Assembly (NCBI RefSeq): GCF_037975245.1
Contig: NC_092562.1
Location: forward strand, 16,548,521-16,612,520
Reading direction: 5' to 3'
DNA from: Apostichopus japonicus
Taxonomy: Eukaryota > Echinodermata > Holothuroidea > Aspidochirotida > Stichopodidae
Length of the DNA stretch: 64,000 bases
Shown: positions 12,775 to 25,000 of the stretch, piece by piece
Position numbering within the stretch: position 1 is the first letter of the stretch
How the letters are laid out: each line of letters starts with the position of its first letter
Program-made: the position numbers and the translations under genes
Notes under the pieces: model-generated
Told to the model about the DNA's origin: nothing
The model's input: only the letters and a program-made list of their open reading frames with translations
Databases searched by the model: none

Positions 12775-13364
12775 CAGTGGCGGCGCCAAGGGGGGGGGGC
12801 TTGGGGGGCTTTAGCCCCCCCACTGAAGTAGTCAGCCCCCCATTAGCCCCCCCCCCAACTGAAATAGGCAAAAAAAAAAACCTCATTGAAACAATATAGC
12901 ATACCCAAATTTTGTCAGCCATAACGCAGTGCTGAAATTTTGATGAATTTTTCACATGATAATAGTCAGTAACTCAGTTGTGGTGCAGGAAGCCTTGTTT
13001 TGGTGACTGATAAAAACAATTAAGAATCCAGCTTTATCCGCCAGTTGTTGATGAGTTGTTTCTCAATTATTTTAGTGATACGAAAACTGTGAATTGGTAT
13101 CTTCCATTCTAATTTGACTAAAGTTACTCACAAAAAAATGCATATTTTTGGAGAAATTTTCAGGTGACAAAAGCCTCGCTAAATGCCACCATTTTGCATG
13201 TAGGCCTTTCCAGGATTGGGAAAAATTTCAAAAGGGGAGGGGGGCACCCCCTCCCCTCATACCCCTCCCCCAAGACGGCGATCACTCAATCTTGTAAGCC
13301 ACCCAAAAAATTGGCTCAGCCCCCCCTTAGCCTCCCCAACTAAAAATTCCTGGCGCCGCCACTG
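12775..13364. mobile_element. hAT-like MITE with perfect 8-bp target duplication
   Basis: The left end CAGTGGCGGCGCCAAGG and right end CCTGGCGCCGCCACTG are inverted copies. The octamer CTCACAAG is repeated exactly at 12767-12774 and 13365-13372. G-rich and C-rich runs lie inside both ends. A GGGAGGGGGGCACCCCCTCCCC palindrome-like patch near 13236-13256 is shared with the element at 9352-9722. No transposase is present. Confidence 0.9.
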
Positions 13365-13372
13365 CTCACAAG

Positions 13373-15000
13373 CATGTATCTATATACTTACATTGTATCA
13401 TCCAAGTACATGCATGTATAAAGCTTATTAGACATGCTATTCTAGAGATATCTCATTAAGAATTTAATGTTCACTGATTAACATTCATGATATGCACACG
13501 TTCAGCACACACACACGAAAACAACTCGGTTGATTGTCTGAATTTAGTGTGACAAAGATAATATGCTAATAATGAAAACCATGGAACATGTGGTTCTTAT
13601 CTTGTGTTTAAAGCCATTTCTTGCAATTCGATGAATACTAATGGCATACAGTTGGAGACGTTATGAAAATGTGCTTATTATGTACCAACATCACCATACC
13701 AGTATGACCAAATTTTATGTTAAGCCCCGCACGATTATTTGATATCTTAACCTTAGAACGACCATGAATGGGTAAGGGTATATACTACTTCACTGAAGAG
13801 GCAAACAATAGGCTGCACAAAACGGTTGCAAGTATATAAAATAAAGTAAATTATAATATAATAACGTACACATTAAGTGGATCCTGCATGCACAGTACAT
13901 ATCATAATAAAAATAATAAAGTAATTTGAATAAACAAGTTATATAAAAAGTGAAAACATCTTGCAAGAACGTGGTTAGTTACCTATGTAAAACAACATCT
14001 TATTAGGTTTGTAACCAAAACTATAGTATCTGTGTTTGTCAAATTTATACGCTGTTGAATCAAGACATCTGTAATAGCGTAGTAATTCGGCTTGTTATTA
14101 TCATTCGAAGGGCATATGTTAGCTGTTATTAATGTATTTTTCTACCATACAGAACAGGAAAGAATTTGATTCGGTGAGGGGCGGTACAAATGGATAGAGA
14201 GATTCAAAGGATTACCATACCTAGATTGACTAATGGCTTAGGCCTTAAACGAACCACATGTCCGATTATACTCGGGTTGTCGCCGGGACGACAACTGGAC
14301 CAACTCATGAAGTTCCCTTACATCGAGACTGTGAACCTCTGGCATGAGCAATGACGTATGCGATGAATTTTGTATGTAGTACAGTGGTATTACCTATATG
14401 TGTGCAAAAATAACAAATGCTGTAAGTATATATACGGTATCGCAAACAACTGAATGGCGCAAAATCTGAACAAGACGGCAACCCAGGGAGTTGCAGATCT
14501 CATCTAAGTTCATGAAGTTACTCTTGGCATCCTAATATTGCTACAAAGTATGCCATTTGTTCACACAGCATAGTTTGAACTTGAACGGACGCACAATTTG
14601 ACCTCAATTGACCTTTGTTCTCGACCCTAAACACTAATATCTGCACTATTATTAAATTCGTCTCATTCTCTATAGATCTTGTGGTTCATGCCTTTTTCCT
14701 ACATGTTGACAAGCAGAAAATGGCTAAAAACCATCTTTCAGCCAGTTTCGGTATTCAATCAGCTGATTTAAGTTACGCGTATATATTCGAATTTATACGC
14801 ATATGTATTCGAATTATAAATCAGCCTTTTGATTGGCTGATGATATACTTGGCCTATATATATTCGATTTAATACGCGTACGTAGTATGGTGTATTGGTC
14901 CCACAGGGCCTACCATACACGTCGACCTGACTACTATAGGTTCCTTTGCTTCCAGCGACTCGGAACCAAAAACTGTATCAATATGTACCAATGGTGGAGG
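13373..15000. other. Intergenic, no gene seen
   Basis: AT-rich sequence. Repeated CGTATATATTCGAATTTATACG-like phrases at about 14777-14880 (GCGTATATATTCGA, ATACGCATATGTATTCGA) form a small palindromic patch. No exon with supporting family similarity is visible. Confidence 0.5.
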
Positions 15001-15008
15001 ATGACGTC

Positions 15009-15290
15009 ACAGTTATAGCTCAGTGGTTTATTCGCACCATGTACCGGTCTTTTATCGGCAGTGTAGAGTCCCGTAGTTCCAAGTATCGTCGTTTATGTAT
15101 GTGCTTCGGTATATCAGCTGCTCGTTGAGTCTGGTGCTGCCCTCTAGTTGCTGTCAGTAGTAGGACTTCGATGGTGTTCTGCTTGAACTTCCAACAGCTC
15201 CGATTGGTCATCTGAATTAATTTGTGGAGAAGAGGGGGAAATCGACTACGTTTGTCCAAAAGATACACACACAATAAAAAGAGTAAAATA
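15009..15290 (+). mobile_element. Possible tRNA-derived SINE, degraded
   Basis: TAGCTCAGTGG at 15017-15027 matches the pol III box A consensus. A box B-like GTAGTTCCAAGTA follows at about 15075 but is poor. A unique-looking body and an A-rich end with ACACACA follow, as in SINEs. Confidence 0.35.
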
Positions 15291-15344
15291 AAGTAAAACT
15301 CTTCGGTAAATGAGTGTAAAGATGCGTTCCTTACATTTGGGGGG

Positions 15345-15751
15345 GGGGGGGGAATTTCATTTTAATTTAATTGTAATCCAGTTTGAAGGTGCATTGCTAG
15401 ACACGGGAAAGAAAGATAAATTTTCCCCCGGAGAGGTATTCATGGCTCTATTTTGAGATTGTTTGGTACCCGAACACAACATCTTCATCTCTAACCGCAC
15501 ACCTTCCCCACCGCTTGTCCCGGAAATAAAATGTATGAGGAAATGTATACAAGCTACCGCAGTTGCAATACAACTATATATAGTCTACCATGATCGCAGC
15601 AAGGAGCTAGTGGGTTAGTTACCCCTACCCCCCCCCCCCCCCAAATCCATATACTCATTAATTGCTTGGGTGTCCTTCCAAAAAATTGTTCTAACACTAG
15701 CCGTTTTTCCCCTGCCGGTTTGCCGTGGAAAGAAAAGATGGCAATCCGTCG

Positions 15752-15784
<33 letters not shown>

Positions 15785-18700
15785 CCAGCTTCCACCGGGA
15801 TGCGATGATGTGTCATGACAGACAAGCATGGTAAGTAGCCTAGGTATAAACTGGTGCCCTGAGCATACACGTGATCGTGAACTATTGCTGCCAGCGGTCC
15901 ATTCCAAGGTTATCAACTTTATGTATTTTCAAATCTTCTCTTTATTGCATTTTCGTCAACAAACAAAAACAGTTTAACCCTAATTTCACCATCACTATTG
16001 TTACTATACCGAGTGATCTAACATAAGTTATTTGGTAAGTAACTTAACACAATTTGGTACCTTTATCGTTTGAGTAGTGTCCTACCAGATTGTGGCAAAC
16101 GACATTAACACATCTCAGTGGCAGCTTTATTTCGTCTGTTTGATACTCTAATTTTATGTAAATGCAACTGATTGTTTAGAATTGACCCCCCCTGGCCTGT
16201 AGCCACGGGGGATTCTGGGTCAATGACCGCCCGCCAAATTTCGATTATACCCCCTAACCCACCCATATTTTTTTATACCCCCTCAAACAAACATTTAGCC
16301 CCTCCAAACAAACCCTCTGCCCCTCCAAATTTGACAAGCTGGCTATAGAACCTCCCCCTCCCACCACAGCCTTTCATCACTCTTTCTCCCCCCTCCTGGA
16401 CTGTTCTTTTTTTCACTTTGTGACTAAGCCCGTTGTTGGATATAGAAATATTTAGTTAAGAACCGTCCAAAGTAGTAAGAAACTTTACAGAGACAACTCC
16501 CCCCCCTCTCCCCCAATGTGTTTAGATTTTTCTCTTTCAGAAACTTGCCGGGAACCATGAAGATGACAATGGCAGATGAAAGGATCGCATGCAGTATGGA
16601 TGATAGCTCACCAGAGACCCCCTACTCATCCCCTCCACCAAAAGAAAATATAATATGGCAATGAAGGATATAACAAGTACATGAACAACACAATAACCTA
16701 GTGGGGTATTGGAGGGGGGCAGGGGAGGGGAGGGGATTCAGGACTCCACTCTGGATAAAATGAACTGCATACCTTTCAATCCATTTGACATGCACAGGGA
16801 TTAAATGGTTGGTGGTATGGGGATTCTAACCCCCCCCCCCCTCCAAACTGATTTAGATAGAGGCATGAACCTAATATGCAGGGCCAGATCCAAGATTTAG
16901 AAATGAGGGGTATTGCATGCAAATCTCATGTAGGGGAGGGGGTGGTTTAGGGATCACCCTAAGGCAAAAAAATTAAGTTTAGACATCAGTAGGTATACCT
17001 TATGTTGGGATATAGTGTATGGAATGTATTCACAGTTTGATGTAATTGTTGGGTAAGGAATAGTGGAGGAATGATGCTTTTGACCATAAAATGTGCAATA
17101 CCGAAAAAACCTTAAAAAAAATTTAAAAAATATGCTTGTGACAGAGGTGTAAAAAAATCTACAAGGCCCACCGACGACATGTATGTTATAACAGGCATTT
17201 TTTTATTATACTTACCAATTTCTTTCAGGAAATGTTAGTAACATTCTGATTAAAAAGAATGGTTACAAGTTAACATGGTTGGAAAGATTCAAATTTCTTT
17301 TTGGAAATTATTAAGTACAACATGAAATTTACAACATGATTATTCAGTTTGACATATATGTAAAGTATTAACCTTCCACATGATCCAGACATTATGTGAG
17401 TTATAAACAAAATTGCCTCCCAAAAAGGAAAAAGAAAAAGAAAAAATAACTTTTGTATTAAATTTGAGGAAAAGCAAGCTTAATATTTCTTGATGATAAA
17501 CTGCTGTTCTATACATCTAAAGTATTAGTAAAACACATGAACAACCAGTTTTCAAGAGTATTAAAGGAACAACCAGATGTTTAGTAACCGAAATGTGACA
17601 AAAGTGTAAACAAGATTCTAGATGGGAATTTACAGTATAAATATATAAAAAAAATGGTATGCAACAAATTAACAAAAATATTGGCAAAATTTGGTGTCAT
17701 AAAAGTGACACGAAACATAGCTTCTTCATTTCTTGTGATACAGAAAAACAACAACCAGGGGAAATGTGATTGTTTTTTGTGCATAGTTAATGAGGTAAAC
17801 GAAATAATGCAGGTATCTTTTATGCCCAAAGTTCATGCAACACCCCTTGTGAAGAATTCAAAAGTTGTTGTTGTTTTTTTTTAAAAAAAAGCACTGACCA
17901 TGTCCTACTTAAAGCACAACATTTGTAAAATACATTTTGCTGCTGTTGATTTTTCTCAAACTCTGAATGAAGAATCTGGTGGGAGTAACTATACTTGTTT
18001 GGAAACATTCTTTGAAAATTAATTGAAATCCAACAATTCCTGTTTATAAGTTCATGGCAAGCACAGATCCAGGGGGTGCAGTGGGTTGTACACACCCTTC
18101 GCTATCAAATTGTCAACAGAGGGCAAAGAATTGCTAAATCAACACCCTCTGGGCCCCATACACAACATATTCTCCCCCCCTCCCGCCCCTTCTCTCTCCC
18201 TCTATAAGTTCAGCAGGCACAATCTGAAAATAAACCTACTTTCTGAAACCATTTGAGTATCATGCCTTGAAAATGATCCGACTTTGAAAACTGTAAACTA
18301 TTGCTCACTATATAATTGCATACTACTTCACCTTTCTCTCCATACAGTCCAGTTTTTCAATTCTATTAATAAATAGAGCAGTCTCTTTTTGCTACCATAA
18401 ATACGAATCTCATTATGGACATCGGTTTCCCCTAGTACTGGATTTTACATTATCAAGCAAAGTGAATTATGTTCTACATACAAACAACCACCGTGGCAAG
18501 CTATCGTTAAGTACAAGAAACTTTGTTATTCAGAATCTTCTTTTTTGCTCACGTCCTGTCAGAATGTGTATAGGAATAATCCAGGTATTTGTGTACTCAA
18601 ATGCAAGGAGTGAAAACTTCCACAGAGAGCAGAGTTATGGTGAGATTCCGACCCTCTGGCTTCCTAAAGACAGCATATGATTCCCTCATCCCTATCCCCC

Positions 18701-18930
18701 CCCCATACATTGTTCAGGCATAACCAGAAAGAGAAAGTTGTATCTATGGCATTTCTTGAATGGAAGTATCCATAGTGGCCTCTATACCTAGGGGACCCTT
18801 TTGACCTTTGTGGCCCACCCCGAGGCACTTGTCCTACCTAGCTATTGGATATTAAATCCAGCACTGAGGCGGAGTAATGTATCCTATGAAAAATGCAAAC
18901 CTTAAAAAATGCAGGTTGATTTTGAGTTAA
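15345..18930. other. Intergenic, no gene seen; repeat fragments
   Basis: Poly-G (15341-15352) and poly-C tracts (15628-15643, 16828-16841), and many GGGCCAGATCCAAG- or GATCCAGGGGG-type phrases (16881, 18066), suggest decayed hAT-like ends. A SINE fragment abuts a TA run at 15758-15800. No coding exon could be supported on either strand. Confidence 0.5.
15758..15802 (-). mobile_element. (TA)n plus fragment of the 61-kb SINE family
   Basis: A TA run is followed by CCAGCTTCCACCGGGATGCG, which matches the 3' head boundary of the SINE at 60899-61087 (CCAGCCTCCACCGGGATTCG). The rest of the tRNA-like head is missing. Confidence 0.5.
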
Positions 18931-18938
18931 GACTAGCA

Positions 18939-19210
18939 CAGGTGCGTAGCGAGGAATTTGCCAAAGGAGGGGCTAAGCTTGTAGGCAAACTATCTAAGGG
19001 TAGCGCCACCATGAGTTGGCGCAAAGCGTACAAGAAAATTTTGGCTGAAAATGCCTCCCAGATCGCTGGAAATGGCACTTCCCAGGCCTTGTAAGTTGCA
19101 TCTAAGCATTTGAAGGTACTAGCTATATATCATAAAAAAATTACAACAAATATGCTCAAGGGTGGGGGGATGGTCGCCCCCTTTCCCCCCCCCCCTTGGC
19201 TACGTGCCTG
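18939..19210. mobile_element. hAT-like MITE with perfect 8-bp target duplication
   Basis: The left end CAGGTGCGTAGCGAGG and right end CTTGGCTACGTGCCTG are inverted relatives. The octamer GACTAGCA is repeated exactly at 18931-18938 and 19211-19218. The inside carries the widespread block with AGCGCCACCATGAGTTGGCG and GATCGCTGGAAATGGCACTT, seen in opposite orientation at 45820-46050. Confidence 0.92.
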
Positions 19211-19218
19211 GACTAGCA

Positions 19219-20160
19219 AGGCTAAAGCAGTACCCTGTTTTTATTTGTAAGCTACCAAAGCTTCAAGCACCAACCTGTCAATTATCTGCTCACCACATAA
19301 CTTCTCCCATTCAGACGAAGTGAATGTTAGAGTAAGTTCATGTTCTCTGAGTTTGTTATGTACCAAAAAATAAATATAAATCTTCTATAAAGTTGCAAAG
19401 AGGATAAAATTAAATTATGACCTAAATGTTACAATCATTCATCCTTTCTACTTTTTACATAATTTCTACCACAAAATTTTATATTTTTAAGTAATTTTGA
19501 GCTTTTGCATCCGTCATCATCTGAATAACTCTCTGTCGGTAGAAAATTAAAACTTCATACAAACACTGGATACATTGTTATATAAATATAAGAAACAATT
19601 TGAAATATTCTTCACTGCTTAATTTGCTTACTTTTCGGGGCAAAAATAAATAAAAATGGCTATCTGTTTATATTGCTTCAATAATAAGCAACTCCCTTTC
19701 TCATTTATCGGCAAAAGCGACATAAATAAAAATTCCCATTTAGATATTTGAAAAGGGAAATCATGCAAGCAGCTGTTTCATTTTTCATCACCAATTTCTG
19801 GTACTTTTGACCAAACAGTAATGACAGTAACTTAAGCTTGATGAGAATTATGCTTCGTAGATTAGATGCTTTGCCAAATGAACATCCCATCAGCAATGTA
19901 ACCGATATAGCCATTCCCATCTCTGATGATTTCATTGACCTTGCACATTCCTTCCCCCCCCCTTTCTGGTTCTTCTTTTTTCTTTTAATCACAAATGATA
20001 AATGCATTGCTTTCATATTTCTTTATCCAATCATATTGAATCAATTTTGTTTGATTTACCGAACACGATGCAAAAGAGCTGGTTCAGTTATCGCAATATC
20101 AGTTGTTCAAATAGTTGACAAGCCAAAAATGTTAAAAGAGGATATTATACGAAAACATCT
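19219..20160. other. Intergenic, no gene seen
   Basis: AT-rich sequence without recognisable coding or RNA genes. An open frame runs across the end of this stretch into the 21-bp repeat but has no family similarity. Confidence 0.5.
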
Positions 20161-20172
20161 GAAAGAAATATT

Positions 20173-20310
20173 AAGCATAACAGTGTCATTATCAAGCATA
20201 CAAGTACCATTATCAAGCATTTCAGTGTCATTAACAAGCATACCAGTGTCATTATCAAGCATACCAGTGTCATTATCAAGCATACCAGTGCCATTATCAA
20301 GCATAAACAG
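20173..20310. repeat. 21-bp tandem repeat, about 6-7 copies
   Basis: The unit is close to AGCATACCAGTGTCATTATC plus A. As 21 is a multiple of three, it stays open in frame and would encode SSIPVSL-like heptads. Copies differ by point changes only. Probably a noncoding minisatellite. Confidence 0.9.
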
Positions 20311-20319
20311 TGTCATTAA

Positions 20320-21952
20320 AGAAAACCATCACCAAATTGATACCATTAACCAATGATTTAACATGCAATAATGATCTTGAGTTGTAACGCTATGTCAATG
20401 AATGAATTTCACTTAAGTTAGAAGTTAGAATGTCAAACTACTTAAGCCCATTATTTAACGACCACTATCAGTTCAGATTATACTGTCATCGGTCAAAGTG
20501 GCTGCATTTAGTTTCGGTTTTTTAGAAATAAGAAGTTTAATTGTCAGGACAGGTCAGCCCAGTTATAAATGACCACTATCAGTGCAAAATTACAACAGTT
20601 TTGGGTACTTTGAGAAAGTACAAAATTTTATACAAACTTAATACAAAATCTTTTTGCCGTCCTTGTTGTGCTTTTGGATGTTTACTGTTTTTCTACTGCA
20701 TAATATTGCATGTATTTTGTATTGAGGGCTCCTCTGGAAAGCAGTGCTTCTTCACTGAGCAGGACTACCCTCATTAAAGATGACAATAATAATAATCCTT
20801 GAAAGAATAGGAGCTGATTCGGGCTATGTGGCCAAATATACAAGTTTAGCACATCCACCATGATGTCAGCCTCGATGAAGTAACAGAAACCGTCTGATGG
20901 GGATGACAATTTGTGACTTTTGATATAAAAACAAAATTTGTTTACAAAGAATCACCCAGTGCTCCTAGTATTTAAACAATAAGGACACAAGCATTGTCTT
21001 TAAACAAACGACAAATTAGAACAGAGGAGGGGGCCGTCATAACTTAACTTTCTCTTAAAGGAGTTATGTCCAAGTTGAAGGAGAAACAATGCTTTCAAAA
21101 AGCAAACTTGATTAGAAAACAATATTTACCAGCACAACGTTTCTACAACGAATTTTACTCATTAAACTTTATGGAATATGTCCTTCACGGTATCCCTTTT
21201 ATATAGCAATATTTCAAACATTGCAGCATGACAATCTTTGTTGCCATTTGACACCACTAAGCAGGAATGACAGTTACCATGAAAAGTATCGAAAACTTAC
21301 TCAGCTAAAAATGAGTATCAAAAATGAACGATTTAGAGACAATAGTATAAAAAGCATGTACCAGTAGGCTATAAATTTTACAAAAAATAATCCAAAATTA
21401 ACTATATATTATCAAGAATTTACTAGGCAATTAATAATATCTATTGATGAGCTACCAGAACCATTGCTCATTCTGACAGCTAGCTTCTAGCTAACATTAA
21501 TTTCCATTTATATTTTACATTTTAATCCACTTCGCAATTAAAAAAAGAAGAAGTTTGTTAACGAAATGGAGATGATAATTTAAAGTTATATTTATCAATT
21601 GGTTCTTAGTCTATTCTTATTTTTTATCTGTCCTAAACTTTTTTTGCATTGTTTTACAAAATTTTTCCACACCCGTTTTTCTTAACAAAACTATAGCACA
21701 CCTATACTTGCAAGTGGATTATCAAATGAAAATCTTGGTAGAAAAAATGGAAAAATTTGGCGCCAGTAAGAGGAAGGCAGAAAGTCTCTCAAAAGATTTT
21801 AACAAAGCAAAGATCTCCATACACTATCCAGGAATAGAAATCCTCCACCAAGCTGGAATCCTTTCACAGCTGCAGAAATACCGAAACATGAATTGAGAAA
21901 GGGATGGCAAGCAGAAAGAAGAATGAGATGGCAGTATAATAATAATAAAATG
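20320..21952. other. Intergenic or transporter 3' untranslated region
   Basis: AT-rich sequence downstream (minus strand) of the transporter stop codon at 21953. Part is presumably its 3' untranslated region, but no clear polyadenylation signal could be tied to it. No other gene is seen. Confidence 0.45.
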
Positions 21953-22058
21953 TCAGCTTTTGCTGATAAATGATGTACTTTTATGCTCGATGGTAGTACT
22001 GACTGGCTTCATCTTCTCAACAAAGGCATAATAAGTGTAGAACAAGCTTCCTGTAACA
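21953..22058 (-). CDS. SLC35D: SLC35D-family coding exon 11 with stop codon
   Basis: Acceptor TTTTGGCAG. Encodes [20 protein letters not shown] and a short polar cytosolic tail ending SFISKS, then TGA at 21955-21953. It matches the last helix (AGSLVYSYxTF) of the family. Confidence 0.9.
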
Positions 22059-25000
22059 CTGCCAAAAGAAAGAAAAAATAAAATATAACAAAACCTCCCA
22101 AAGATAAAAATACTTAATAGAAAATAAGACATAATTATGTATGCTTAGACTTTAGTAAGGCTCATCAGGGGTGGTTCCAGGCCCTCATCTTTGGATTTTT
22201 GTTGTTGTCACTATTACTCTGCCGAACATGTAATTTCCCTCAAAACCAGAAAATGGTGGAAAAATCTAGCCTGTTTTAAGGCACAGGCGTTTCTTGCAGT
22301 TTTCTTAACTGAAGTTTCCTTAACATGAATTGTACTTTGAGTAATAAGTTTATAACTTAGGATACTTTCAGGCCTCCTCCTCCTCCCCTCCAGCAATCCT
22401 GGATCTGCCACTGGTCCTTAAAATCTAATGTTTCTACTCACATAAACAGTACCATCAAACAATGTATACTGAAGCAATGTTTGCACTTAAATGTCCATAA
22501 AGGTTTTGATGCCCAGAATTTTAAAACAATTCCTAACCTTAGCCATGTTTGTAGGACCAAACATACGTTTATTAACCCAATTCTTCTTCTTTTTTTGAAC
22601 ATATTTGTAAGAGATATTTCGTTGCAAAATTGAGACCGGATGATGTTATATGTTGCATGATGACCGTCTCTACACAAGACACCAATTTTTATTACCGCTT
22701 TCAGGTTTCTCCAAAAAACTTTTCCGACCGCACGTAGTATGTCGGAAACCTAAGAAATATTTTATTACCATGGAAACTCTGACAACATACGGGAGTTTAC
22801 TAAGCTGGAAGAAAAATATACTTCAAGGAATATTTAAAATATTTTTGAATATAAAATTTGTCAATGAACATATTTATTCGCTTATAAGAAATATACTGCA
22901 ATCAACTCTTCTTACTCTTGTTTCTTTGGTTAAGTTTGTATTTAAAGCACAGCGACTCTGATGTTGGCCTTTCCACAGGGATATAAATACAATAAAAAAA
23001 AAGCCTTTGTAGCATTTGAAAAGATAACATATAATCGATGAAAACTTGAAGTGAATTTCCTAATGCTTGAGGTTTATTACCTTATATTCAAGCCGACAAA
23101 GTTTGCCCAAGAGAAGATGTAGTCACCGCCAAACATCATTCCCACGTAAGTTACTAATAAATTCTGAGGAAAAAAGAAAGAAACAGACAAGTTTTTAATC
23201 CAGTTCGATCGACTGTCCCTGACAAATGATAGGAAGATAGACATGTACGGAAGTTGGTACTAAGTTGTTTTTCATCCTCTTGTTTCTCAAAATTTTATGA
23301 TAAGGCTACAGGACTTGAACGATCCAGTCCACGATTTTGGTTAAAAGTAACGAGATTGCAATTTTTCGAGTCACGTTACCAACCAATCCATTCCGGTGAG
23401 GTTTGCCGAAGGGAAAATTCTTACGTAATGGAGAAGGGTGAGATGTCTTACCTTGAGAGTTCCTGTTATTGTAGTTGTCAATGCTGAGTTGTACGCTGTA
23501 CAAAGCAGTGTTGCATACATTAGCACAAACCTGTCAGAAACAACATTTAAGAGAGAGAGAGAGAAGGAAAAGAAATTGTCAACAAACTGCTCCTCCTGAG
23601 GCCTGTCTAGTTAAAAAAATATGATTATCATTAAAGCAGGCATGACATATCACTAATAACCAAATCTTCTTCTAAGATTTCTATCGTTTATTTTTTTTCA
23701 TTGAATTTAGTCATCAAAGGCGCATAGTTAAATGTATAATGAGTTATCTATGAATATTCAGAGATGCTAGAGGTACATGTCAATGCCAATATAATTACAT
23801 TATTGATATTTTACATCAATTTCAGGTTTTGCAATCCTTTAGGCTTCTGCCATGTCCAGGTTTAGAGTTGGAAAAATTTATGTCAATATCTGTAGTATTT
23901 TGCCGCCCCAGGAAGGCAGTTTATCTATCTACTTCAACATGTGCATGTGGGAGATGCCGAATGGCTTGTAACATTATATCTGGTGGCTACCCCAGTCACA
24001 GCTCTTAGCTCATTTTGAAGGTTTTTACATTTTCAAAGAAAGACCATTTCAGATGGGAAAACCATGGATTTTTCTTGGATGAAGAGCCCACCTAATACTT
24101 TGGTTGGCCAAGGATGGAACCCACAGCCTCACAGATGTTATGTTCCATTGCTTACAATGTCACCGCAGATATCCAATCGACCATAACACTGACATAATAT
24201 GTTAATAATATCATACATTAACTTCAAGTTTCCTTTTTGGGGTAAAACCTGTGACAACTTCAAAGGGAAATTCTCAAAACATTTGGAAGAGTCTCTCTCA
24301 GCTATTTTCCCTTCCTTTTCTACTTCATGTACGTTTCATAGAATAATTGATAGTACTCACCCCATTATACAAACTAAGAAAAATAATACTTGGAAACTGG
24401 GATCCCTCCAGGCCTCAAAGTTCATGGCTCGGTCAAACTCCCCTGTTGAATATGCTAACAAGGTGGCTGGTATGACCATAAATGCTGAGTTATAAAAGAG
24501 AATTCCAAACTTTCCTAGATCCTGCAAACAAACACAGAGAAAAAATTACAAGAAGGTAAAAAAAATAGTCTTTCCATGTTGTTTAAACTGATAATTAGGT
24601 CAAATTGCACAAAAGGGAGAAAAAATGTGACAAGTTAGTTTTCAGGCAAAATACTTTTTTTAAGACAATGGGGGTAGGAGGAGCTAGGATCTCGTACTAA
24701 CACAACATTAGTGTGAAAGTAAAGAGAAAGATAACACAACTAGGATCCATACTGTAGGTTATAAAGTGGGTCGCACTAGAGCAGCTCTCTCCATCTTTGG
24801 CAAAGAGATTTCAAAATAAAAGATTCCTTTTCAAGTGTACAAGGAAACACTACTGTTTTAAAGACAATGGGGTAGGAGGAGCTAGGATCTCTTACTAACA
24901 CAACATTAGTGTGAAAGTAGAGAGAAAGATAACACAACTAGGATCCATACTGTAGGTTATAAAGTGGGTCCCACTAGCGCAACTCTCTCCATCTTTGGCA

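Noticed and set aside
19838-20356. 172-codon open frame
   Set aside because: Its second half is the 21-bp tandem repeat and its first half has no similarity. Probably chance plus repeat.
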